A stretch of DNA of 64,000 nucleotides, from assembly GCA_017469845.1 (NCBI GenBank), contig JAFUFP010000049.1, positions 1 to 64,000 on the forward strand, in the 5' to 3' direction. Below, piece after piece: positions 24,436 through 31,875 of the stretch. A program made the position numbers and the translations under genes. Positions within the stretch are counted from its first letter, which is position 1. Every line of letters begins with the position of its first letter. The DNA comes from Bacteroidales bacterium. GTDB lineage: Bacteria; Bacteroidota; Bacteroidia; Bacteroidales; UBA932. The notes under the pieces are model-generated. The model saw only the letters and a list, made by a program, of their open reading frames with translations. It was not told the DNA's origin and made no database searches.

Positions 24436-25410
24436 TTACCAGCCCAGAACGTAGGCGAAGATGAGGGGAGCTACGATGGTAGCGTCGGACTCCACGATGA
24501 ATTTGGGAGTCTCGGGAGCGAGCTTGCCCCAAGTGATCTTCTCGTTCGGAACAGCTCCTGAATAGGAACCGTAGGAAGTGGTGCTGTCTGAAATCTGGCA
24601 GAAGTAAGCCCAGAGGGGAGTGCCCTTCCATCCGAGGTCCTGCTCCATCATAGGAACGCAGCAGATGGGGAAGTCTCCGGCGGTACCTCCACCGATCTGG
24701 AAGAAGCCTACGCCGGCTCCCTTGGAGTTCTCCTTGTACCAGTCAACGAGGAACATCATTACCTCGACACCCTGGATCACCAGGTCGGGTTTGAATTCAC
24801 CCCTGATGACATGGGCGGTGAAGATGTTTCCGGTGGTGCAGTCTTCCCAAGCGGGGCAGATGATGGGGATGTTCTTCTCGCATGCCGCCATTACCCAGCT
24901 GTCCTTGGGGTCGATCTCGTAGTACTGCTCGAGAACGCCGCTGCGGAGGATCTGGTAGATATATTCGTAAGGGAGATACCTCTTACCCTCGGCCTGTGCC
25001 TTCTTCCATACGTCGACGAGAGCTCCTTCGAGACGGCGGAAAGCCTCCTCCTCGGGAATGCAGGTGTCGGTGACGCGGTTGTAGTGGTTGTCGAGAAGTT
25101 CCTGCTCCTGTTCTGCGGTGAGGTTCCTGTAGCCCGGTACCCTGTAGTAGTGGGAGTGGGCGACGAGGTTCATGATGTCCTCCTCGAGGTTGTTTGCTGA
25201 GCAGCAGACGAATGAGAACTTGTCCTGACGGATCATCTCAGCGAGGGAGAGTCCGAGTTCCGCGGTACTCATGGCACCGGCCATGGCGAGGAACATCTTT
25301 CCTCCCTTGGCGAGGAGTTCGTCGTATGCCTTGGCGGCATCAACGAGGGCCGCTGAATTGAAGTGGCGGTAATTGTGGGTAATGAAATTTGAAATAGGTC
25401 CCTTTTCCAT
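24436..25410 (-). CDS. Deoxyhypusine synthase-family enzyme
   Basis: A 324-residue NAD-dependent spermidine-binding fold. The C-terminal ITWGKLAPETPKF carries Lys296 at the position of the catalytic lysine of deoxyhypusine synthase (WGK motif), and the NAD-binding GVGFFQIGGGTAGDFPICCV is present. Bacteria lack the eIF5A substrate, so bacterial members are thought to make modified polyamines such as homospermidine-type products. Here no eIF5A-like gene is nearby. A TACTTTTG promoter element lies at 25,494-25,501. The exact product cannot be read from sequence; lysA lies next door but divergent. Confidence 0.9.
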   Translation of the reverse strand: MEKGPISNFITHNYRHFNSAALVDAAKAYDELLAKGGKMFLAMAGAMSTAELGLSLAEMIRQDKFSFVCCSANNLEEDIMNLVAHSHYYRVPGYRNLTAEQEQELLDNHYNRVTDTCIPEEEAFRRLEGALVDVWKKAQAEGKRYLPYEYIYQILRSGVLEQYYEIDPKDSWVMAACEKNIPIICPAWEDCTTGNIFTAHVIRGEFKPDLVIQGVEVMMFLVDWYKENSKGAGVGFFQIGGGTAGDFPICCVPMMEQDLGWKGTPLWAYFCQISDSTTSYGSYSGAVPNEKITWGKLAPETPKFIVESDATIVAPLIFAYVLGW

Positions 25411-25493
25411 TTTGGATCACCTTGTTTTTAAGTTCATCCGGACTCTCGGCGAAACTCTTCACACGAATATTTCCCAGCCGGAGTCCCGAATGG

Positions 25494-25501
25494 CAAAAGT
25501 A
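25494..25501 (-). promoter_or_regulatory. -7 element upstream of the deoxyhypusine synthase-like gene
   Basis: TACTTTTG on the minus strand (CAAAAGTA on plus), 84 bp before the start codon. No clear -33 element was found. Confidence 0.4.
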
Positions 25502-25608
25502 CGCATTTTTTTGCGGGTATTGTACCCGAAGAAACGTTTTTATTGTGCCTTTATGTCCTTTAGGCCCGTTATTTCCTCTCCGCTTATGGGAACATCTGAA
25601 AAAAGATG

Positions 25609-25616
25609 TACATTTG
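25609..25616 (+). promoter_or_regulatory. -7 element of the lysA promoter
   Basis: TACATTTG followed by C, 22 bp before the lysA ATG. It excludes the TTG start at 25,606. Confidence 0.65.
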
Positions 25617-25638
25617 CAGCATTACCCCCTTTCAGATT

Positions 25639-26820
25639 ATGCCAATTAGAAACGGACTTATCAAAAAATTCAGTTCCATCCAGACCCCATTCTATTTCTA
25701 TGACATGGAACTGCTGAGAAAGACCCTGGACCGTCTCCAGAGCGCTTCCTCAAAGTACGGCATTGATTGCCATTACGCCATCAAGGCGAATTCCGAACCG
25801 AGAATAATGCAGATGATATCGGCCCGTGGACTCGGAGCCGACTGCGTCAGCGGAAACGAGATCCTCCATGCCGTGAGGTACGGGTTCAAACCCGAGGGAA
25901 TCGTTTACGCCGGTGTCGGAAAAACCGACAGGGAGATTGACATAGCCCTTTCCGTAGGAAGCTCTTTCAACTGCGAATCCATCCCCGAAATCAAGGTCAT
26001 TTCGCAGAGGGCTGCCGCGATGGGCGTCAAAGCCAAACTCTCCGTCAGGGTGAATCCCAACATCGATGCGCACACACACCGCTACATCACCACAGGACTG
26101 GACGAGAACAAGTTCGGAATCCCCGTGAGTGATTTCGATTCGGTGATCGACATCATAAAGGAATCCGACAATCTGGAGTTCATGGGACTCCACTTCCATG
26201 TCGGTTCCCAGATCATGGACGTGAAGGAGGTCTTCGGCCTCGCTTGCGTACGTGCCGCCAATGAAGTGAAGTATTTCGAGGAGCACGAACTTGAAGTCAA
26301 GAACATCGACTTCGGAGGAGGACTCGGAATCGATTACGAGTATCCCGACATCCGTCCTTATCCGGATTTCACGACATGGTTCGACACCGTATCGAAGATG
26401 CAGAGGCGTCCCGGTCAGAAACTCCATCTTGAACCCGGAAGAAGTCTCGTAGGACAGTGCGGCTCGCTGATAACGAGGGTCATTTTCGTCAAGGCCGGTG
26501 AAACCAGGAACTTCCTCATCGTCGACGCCGGTATGACGGACCTCATCCGCCCCGCCCTTTACGGAGCTTACCACAAGATCGACAACCTCTCATCCATACT
26601 CCGCGGAATGGACCCCGATGCCGATGACGAGCTCCAGTACTATGATGTCGTCGGTCCCATCTGCGAATCCAGCGACGTTTGGGGTAACGGACGTCAGCTG
26701 CCGGTGAGCTACCGCGGCGATCTCATCGCTATCCGCAGCGCAGGAGCCTACGGCCAGACGATGGCAAGCCAGTACAACATGAGGGATCTTGCCCCGGCGG
26801 TCTTCTCCGACCAGATGTAG
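25639..26820 (+). CDS. lysA: Diaminopimelate decarboxylase
   Basis: A 393-residue fold-type III PLP enzyme. The PLP lysine is in HYAIKANS, the phosphate-binding Gly-rich loop is DFGGGLGIDY, the substrate-binding EPGRSLVG is present, and the second active-site Cys is in GPICESSDVWG. It converts meso-diaminopimelate to L-lysine in the last step of lysine synthesis. The start at 25639 follows the promoter at 25609-25616. It stands alone, with a terminator at 26,860. Confidence 0.96.
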   Translation: MPIRNGLIKKFSSIQTPFYFYDMELLRKTLDRLQSASSKYGIDCHYAIKANSEPRIMQMISARGLGADCVSGNEILHAVRYGFKPEGIVYAGVGKTDREIDIALSVGSSFNCESIPEIKVISQRAAAMGVKAKLSVRVNPNIDAHTHRYITTGLDENKFGIPVSDFDSVIDIIKESDNLEFMGLHFHVGSQIMDVKEVFGLACVRAANEVKYFEEHELEVKNIDFGGGLGIDYEYPDIRPYPDFTTWFDTVSKMQRRPGQKLHLEPGRSLVGQCGSLITRVIFVKAGETRNFLIVDAGMTDLIRPALYGAYHKIDNLSSILRGMDPDADDELQYYDVVGPICESSDVWGNGRQLPVSYRGDLIAIRSAGAYGQTMASQYNMRDLAPAVFSDQM

Positions 26821-26859
26821 GAAAGGTACCGCATCTTTTGAGGCAGGACAGAATACGCG

Positions 26860-26885
26860 CAAAGCCCCGGAATGCCGGGGCTTTG
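26860..26885. terminator. Bidirectional intrinsic terminator
   Basis: CAAAGCCCCGG (26860-26870), loop AATG, CCGGGGCTTTG (26875-26885). An 11-bp perfect stem between lysA and the convergent DUF4251 gene. Confidence 0.85.
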
Positions 26886-26920
26886 TCATGTAAAAATCTC
26901 AAGAGCGGATCAGCTCAGGG

Positions 26921-27457
26921 TCATTTCTTGTCGAAATCGGGCTGATCGTCCGGGTCGAGCTCTCCCCAGAAGGAGATGGATTCCCTCTTCTTCGCCCTGA
27001 CGTCGACCGAGGACTTTCCGTTCGAAAAGACGGTCAGCAGGTAGTAAAGGACATCCTCACCGTTGTCGGTCATAATCGAGATCAGTTCCTCACCTTTCTT
27101 TCCGGTCTTGCGGTTGTATTCCTTTATGGTTGATTCGAAATTCAGGCTCTTGCCTCCTCCGTAGGGAACATCGTAGGCTACACCGAAGTAGGGGAGATAT
27201 GAGATCAGTTTGTCTCCGTCGACGGTGACGCTGTATGGCGTGGTTAGATGTTGGGCTGAGCCTCTTCTCGGAATCATGGTGTCGACCCCGATGCGGTAAC
27301 GGCCGCTGTCAAGTGCCTTGTAAACACCTTCTTCCACTCTCTGTTCTTCGGCCTCTTTCTGTTGGGGAGTCATTCTGGAAGCGGAGCATCCGGACAGAAT
27401 CACGGCGGATACCGCTATCGCGGCCACCGCTGAAAGTATATCTGGAATCTTCTTCAT
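26921..27457 (-). CDS. DUF4251 family lipoprotein
   Basis: A 178-residue lipoprotein with lipobox ILSGC (Cys24). The core AQHLTTPYSVTVDGDKLISY followed by LPYFGVAYDVPYGGGKSLNF is the DUF4251 signature, a Bacteroidota family of exported proteins of unknown function. The C-terminal end is acidic (DPDDQPDFDKK). Monocistronic by position; divergent from ffh. Confidence 0.9.
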   Translation of the reverse strand: MKKIPDILSAVAAIAVSAVILSGCSASRMTPQQKEAEEQRVEEGVYKALDSGRYRIGVDTMIPRRGSAQHLTTPYSVTVDGDKLISYLPYFGVAYDVPYGGGKSLNFESTIKEYNRKTGKKGEELISIMTDNGEDVLYYLLTVFSNGKSSVDVRAKKRESISFWGELDPDDQPDFDKK

Positions 27458-27580
27458 AGCACTGAAATTTGTGGTCTGGCTAAAGGTAGCAAATATTTTC
27501 CATATTTATCTTTTTCTCGCGGAAAATGTTTCATCATTCCATCAGTGCGGGTTCGCTGACTCACGCTCTTATGATTGGGG

Positions 27581-27611
27581 TTGAAAAAGTCTTCGGAAAG
27601 CAGTAACTTTG
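27581..27611 (+). promoter_or_regulatory. ffh promoter
   Basis: -33 TTG (27581-27583), 20-bp spacer, -7 TAACTTTG (27604-27611) followed by C. It leaves a leader of about 45 nt before the ffh ATG. Confidence 0.7.
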
Positions 27612-27661
27612 CATGATTTGCCGCCCCAGGTGGCGTTACATGATCCGATAAACACAGAGAT

Positions 27662-28984
27662 ATGTTCGAGAATTTGTCAGAAAGGCTTGAGAGGTCTTTC
27701 AAGATACTTAAGGGTGAAGGTAAGATCACCGAAATAAACGTCGCCGAAACCGTCAAGGATATCCGTAGGGCTCTGCTCGACGCGGATGTGAGCTACAAGG
27801 TCGCCAAGGAGTTCTGCGACAGGGTGAAGGTCAAGGCTATGGGACATGATGTGCTTACCGCCGTCAAGCCCCAGCAGATGATGGTGAAGATCGTCCATGA
27901 CGAGCTCGCCGACTTCATGGGAAGCGCTTCATCCGACATCAACATCAAGGGAAATCCCGCCGTCGTCCTCGTCGCCGGTCTCAACGGTTCCGGTAAGACC
28001 ACCTTCTCCGGAAAGCTCGCCCTCCATATCAAGAGCAAGAGGGGAATGAAGGTCCTTCTCGCCGCCTGCGACACTTTCCGTCCCGCCGCCATCGAACAGC
28101 TCAAAGTGCTCGGAGAGCAGATCGGAGTTCCCGTCTACACCGAGGAAGGTGAGAAGGATCCCATCAAGCTCGCTGAAAACGCCATCAGGAAGGCAAGGGC
28201 CGAAGGTTATTCCGTCGTCATCGTCGATACCGCCGGACGTCTCGCCGTCGACCAGCAGCTGATGGACGAGATTTCAGCTCTGCACAAGGCGGTGAAGCCT
28301 ACGGAGACCCTCTTCGTCGTCGACGCCATGACAGGACAGGACGCCGTCGAAACGGCCAAGGCCTTCAACGACCGTCTTGACTTCGACGGAGTTGTCCTCA
28401 CCAAGATGGACGGTGACACCAGGGGTGGTGCCGCGCTTTCCATCAAGGCCGTTGTCGGCAAACCCATCAAGTTCGTATCCTCGGGAGAAAAGATGGAGGC
28501 TCTCGACGTATTCCATCCCGCCCGTATCGCTGACCGTATCCTCGGCATGGGTGATGTCGTCACCCTCGTTGAGAAGGCACAGGAGCAGTTCGACGAGAAG
28601 CAGGCCAGGGAACTGAAGAAAAAGATCGCCAAGGACCAGTTCACCTTCATGGATTTCTACAACCAGATCCAGCAGGTCAAGTCCATGGGTAACATCAAGG
28701 ACGTGGCATCGATGATCCCCGGAATGGGCAAACTCATCAAGGATGTCGACATAGACAACAACGCCTTCAAGAGCACTGAGGCCATCATAATGTCCATGAC
28801 CCCTTACGAGAGGGAGCATCCCGAAGCCATCAACGGCAGCCGCCGTAAGAGGATAGCCGACGGTTCCGGCACCTCCGTTCCCGAGGTCAACCGCCTCATC
28901 AAGCAGTTCGAGACAACTAGAAAGGCCATGAAGAGCGTCATGACCGGAGGTCTCGCCCAGAAGATGAGGGGATTCAGAAGGTAG
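27662..28984 (+). CDS. ffh: Signal recognition particle protein Ffh
   Basis: A 440-residue SRP54 GTPase. The N domain covers about 1-85 (RRALLDADVSYKVAKEF); the G domain has P-loop GLNGSGKT, DTFRPAAIEQL, DTAGRL and TKMDG; the M domain from about 300 has the Met-rich helices (MGNIKDVASMIPGMGKLI, then SRRKRIADGSGTSVPEVNRL). It binds 4.5S RNA and signal sequences of nascent membrane proteins and delivers them to FtsY. Normal length, no anomalies. Confidence 0.97.
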   Translation: MFENLSERLERSFKILKGEGKITEINVAETVKDIRRALLDADVSYKVAKEFCDRVKVKAMGHDVLTAVKPQQMMVKIVHDELADFMGSASSDINIKGNPAVVLVAGLNGSGKTTFSGKLALHIKSKRGMKVLLAACDTFRPAAIEQLKVLGEQIGVPVYTEEGEKDPIKLAENAIRKARAEGYSVVIVDTAGRLAVDQQLMDEISALHKAVKPTETLFVVDAMTGQDAVETAKAFNDRLDFDGVVLTKMDGDTRGGAALSIKAVVGKPIKFVSSGEKMEALDVFHPARIADRILGMGDVVTLVEKAQEQFDEKQARELKKKIAKDQFTFMDFYNQIQQVKSMGNIKDVASMIPGMGKLIKDVDIDNNAFKSTEAIIMSMTPYEREHPEAINGSRRKRIADGSGTSVPEVNRLIKQFETTRKAMKSVMTGGLAQKMRGFRR

Positions 28985-29016
28985 TTCCCTTCGTCCGGAC
29001 ACAAAGCGAAAGAAAG

Positions 29017-29046
29017 AGCGGCATCCTGAGCAATCGGGATGCCGCT
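29017..29046. terminator. Hairpin between convergent genes
   Basis: AGCGGCATCC (29017-29026) and GGATGCCGCT (29037-29046) form a 10-bp stem between ffh and the convergent membrane protein gene. The T-tract is poor. Confidence 0.65.
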
Positions 29047-29072
29047 TCAAGTAAGAGTCATTCGGAAGAAGA

Positions 29073-30059
29073 TCATTCCATAGGAAGTCCTTTTTCATTC
29101 CTGTACTTTTCGATCGCCTCGGCGAGGGTATCGAGTATCGCGTTCCTTTCATATTTGTTCCGACCCTGTACCGGAGCCATTATGCCGCGGTAGAAGTCGA
29201 AGTCGTAGTACCGGGACGCGATCCTTTTTGTGGGAAGGACATCCTTCTCTCCTTCGTAAGTGAAGAAGAGGGCGTCGTCTATTCTCGCGCTTTTCCCGCT
29301 TCCCATCACCATCTTCATTTTCCTTACCGACCGGATCCATCTGTAGGGATAATTCCTGACGACGTAGTCGAACTGGTCAAAGAACTCGGCATGGTCGGGG
29401 TATATCGTGAGAATGGAACGGTGGTGATTCCTGAAGTAAAAATACAGGCTCCCGACAACCAATCCGCAAAGGAGTATTCCGAGGGCTTCTCCCTCGAGTG
29501 CGGATCCGCCTGGCTCCAATGCTGAAAAGTAGGTGATTCCCGCTGAGACAATCATCATTCCTGCGAAAAACAGGAATCCCCTCTGGGAGTTTTTGCCTAC
29601 GGCAAGGGGCTTTCCGCTTTCGGGTGCGGGAGCGCCGGGGGCTTGAAGGGATCCTTCGGCGTTGGCCTTGAAGATTTCAAGGAGGGTGTGCCGGGTAAGG
29701 ACTTCACCGGGGAAAGGGGTGATGCCTTCAGGCGTTTCGCTTATGGGAACGGTGGGACCGTTGGGCACGTGGATCGACTCCCCGCGGCGGAGAAATACCC
29801 TCGAAGGATTCATGACGGGATCGGCCACGCCTTCCTTTTTGCAGAATTCCTTCGCTCCGAGCATGTTCATGTGCGTTATGAGGAGTATTTCTCCGGAGAG
29901 AACTTCACTGAGCGAGGGATTGTCCCATTCCACGTAACTTTTACGGAAGATGGCGATGAGGGAGGGCGTTCCCGGTTCAGTCACGTCCTTACGCAGAAGC
30001 ACCTGGAAATAGTGCTTCTTTCCGCCGGCCTTGGCCGAATATACTGTTCCGATACGCAT
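29073..30059 (-). CDS. Membrane protein of unknown function with PH-like C-terminal region
   Basis: A 328-residue protein. Residues 1-165 are soluble and contain alternating charged beta-strand-like sequence; about 172-192 and 203-222 are two membrane helices (FLFFAGMMIVSAGITYFSA and ALGILLCGLVVGSLYFYF). After the helices, residues 224-310 (HHRSILTIYPDHAEFFDQFD, then YPYRWIRSVRKMKM) have the look of a bacterial PH-like domain as in YdbT-type proteins. A short helix closes the protein. I do not recognise the family. It is encoded 18 bp downstream of the 5'-nucleotidase gene and is probably cotranscribed with it. Confidence 0.65.
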   Translation of the reverse strand: MRIGTVYSAKAGGKKHYFQVLLRKDVTEPGTPSLIAIFRKSYVEWDNPSLSEVLSGEILLITHMNMLGAKEFCKKEGVADPVMNPSRVFLRRGESIHVPNGPTVPISETPEGITPFPGEVLTRHTLLEIFKANAEGSLQAPGAPAPESGKPLAVGKNSQRGFLFFAGMMIVSAGITYFSALEPGGSALEGEALGILLCGLVVGSLYFYFRNHHRSILTIYPDHAEFFDQFDYVVRNYPYRWIRSVRKMKMVMGSGKSARIDDALFFTYEGEKDVLPTKRIASRYYDFDFYRGIMAPVQGRNKYERNAILDTLAEAIEKYRNEKGLPME

Positions 30060-30077
30060 GGTCCGTTGAAGAGGGGT

Positions 30078-31829
30078 TTATCTTCCGAAGAGAAGAGCCA
30101 TGTCACGGTCGAGGGCCTTGGATGCCATCTTTTCGGGAATGAAAGACCATTTTCCGATGACCTTGGGGTCTCCGATAACTTCGGGGTCGATCGAGCCGTT
30201 GTCCATTACGTAGTTGTAGAGGAGTTCGCGGATTTCGGGATAACGCTCAACGACGAGGTCGTCGATGTGGTCGGTGTCGATTCCGGTCTCTTTCATGAGG
30301 TTTCCGCCGCCGCTGGCCCTGTAGGAAGTCATCGCGACATTGTAGGTCCTCTCTTCGTCGAAGGGCTCGCCCTTGACGGTAGTCGTTATGTTGATCCTCT
30401 GTCCGAATGGCTTGGTGACGTCGACGGTGTAGTTGATTCCGGCGGCTGAATCGAAGTTGTATGACCTGGCGATGAAGGACCATCCCTTCTGTCCGGTCCT
30501 TGGATCGTCATTCGCCTGGATGTTGAGGATGTGGTCATTCTCGCCGGATATCGTCCTTATCCAGTTGTTGTACGAATGCTCCAGGTAATCCTTTATCTGC
30601 TTTCCGGTCATCTTCACTACGAAGAGCTGGTTCTCGAACGGATATATCGTGAAAAGGTCGTTGTACACGAGGATGCCGCTTTTGACCGTTCCGTTGTAGG
30701 TGAGGGGAGCGGCGAAGGAGATCTCGGCGGGGGTGCAGCCGATGCTGAGAGTGTGGATGAGGTTGATGTAGTCGCTCATTCCCCTGTATGCGTCACGGGT
30801 GCGGAGGTCTGTGTTGAGGATGCCGACTTCCTGGAGGGTGAATGCCCTCACCGCCTCGAATTCCTTCCTGAAGGTATCCCTCATCACGGGATCGGCCGCT
30901 TGGGCCTTGACGGGGATGAGTTCGGCGTCGAAAGTCTTCGACACTATCTTCCTCTTCTCGACTTTGAGGTTGAGGGTTCCGTGGGCCACGTAGCGGGAGT
31001 GGCTTCCGGAGTTCAGAAGGGCTGTTGAGTCCCTGGCCTCGACAACGGGCCTATGGTCATGGCCGCAAAGAAGGAAGTCTATTCCCTTTATGGAGTTGAA
31101 GATGTCGAGCGCCTCGCTCTCGAGGATGGTTCCGTCACCCTGTCCGCAGCCGGAGTGCATCGACACTATCATCACGTCGGGTTTTTCCTTGGCCTTCACC
31201 ATGTCAATGTCCTTCTGGACAAGGTCGATGATGGGCTGGAATGTCATTCCGCTCCAGAGGCTCTCGGTAAGCCAGGCCTTCATATTGGCGTTGGTGTAGC
31301 CGAGGATGGCTACCTTGAGGCCCGCCCTTTTCACTATCTTGTAGAGAGGGAAATAGGTCTTCCCGTTGTCGTTGCGGATGGCGTTTCCTCCGAGGAAAGG
31401 CGCTCCGACCTTCTCGAGGTCCCTTGTCACCCTGTCGTAAACCGGATGACCGGTCTCGATGTCATGGTTTCCGACGGCTACGGCATCGTACTTCATGTAC
31501 TCCAGAAGACGGGGGAACAGGTGGGGAGTCAGAGTGTCCACGTAGTTGAAGTAGTATGCGGCGTTGTCACCCTGGAGGCAGTCTCCCGCGTCGATGAGGA
31601 CTACGTTCTCAGCTCCGAAACGGGTTCTGACGCTGTCGATGTAGTGGTTCATCGCGAAGATCGAGTTCTTGATCCCGCCTCCGACATAGGTGGAGTCGAA
31701 CCATGTGCTGTGCACGTCATTGGTTGAAAGGACCTGGAGAGTGTATTCACCGTCCTTGAGGGCATGATTGCAGGATACCGCGGCTCCCAGAAGGACCGCC
31801 GATGCGATCAGTGCTGATTTTTTCATCAT
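30078..31829 (-). CDS. 5'-nucleotidase/metallophosphatase lipoprotein
   Basis: A 583-residue exported lipoprotein (Cys20 in AAVSC). The N-terminal calcineurin-like metallophosphatase has LSTNDVHSTW, DAGDCLQGD, VGNHDIETGHPVYD and LLCGHDHRP, giving the full set of metal ligands. The C-terminal 5'-nucleotidase domain (about 345-560) has the substrate-binding Phe in YPFENQLFVV and the motif TSYRASGGGNLM. These enzymes strip phosphate from nucleotides or UDP-sugars outside the cytoplasm for salvage. Two consecutive ATGs allow 31829 or 31826. Exact substrate preference cannot be inferred. Confidence 0.93.
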   Translation of the reverse strand: MMKKSALIASAVLLGAAVSCNHALKDGEYTLQVLSTNDVHSTWFDSTYVGGGIKNSIFAMNHYIDSVRTRFGAENVVLIDAGDCLQGDNAAYYFNYVDTLTPHLFPRLLEYMKYDAVAVGNHDIETGHPVYDRVTRDLEKVGAPFLGGNAIRNDNGKTYFPLYKIVKRAGLKVAILGYTNANMKAWLTESLWSGMTFQPIIDLVQKDIDMVKAKEKPDVMIVSMHSGCGQGDGTILESEALDIFNSIKGIDFLLCGHDHRPVVEARDSTALLNSGSHSRYVAHGTLNLKVEKRKIVSKTFDAELIPVKAQAADPVMRDTFRKEFEAVRAFTLQEVGILNTDLRTRDAYRGMSDYINLIHTLSIGCTPAEISFAAPLTYNGTVKSGILVYNDLFTIYPFENQLFVVKMTGKQIKDYLEHSYNNWIRTISGENDHILNIQANDDPRTGQKGWSFIARSYNFDSAAGINYTVDVTKPFGQRINITTTVKGEPFDEERTYNVAMTSYRASGGGNLMKETGIDTDHIDDLVVERYPEIRELLYNYVMDNGSIDPEVIGDPKVIGKWSFIPEKMASKALDRDMALLFGR

Positions 31830-31875
31830 ATATGAGATTTAATGTGGTACTTGGATGTTGCCGTTTGCTTATGTG

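Noticed and set aside
29643-30449. 268-codon plus-strand frame
   Set aside because: It overlaps two minus-strand genes with recognisable domains and has no features of its own.
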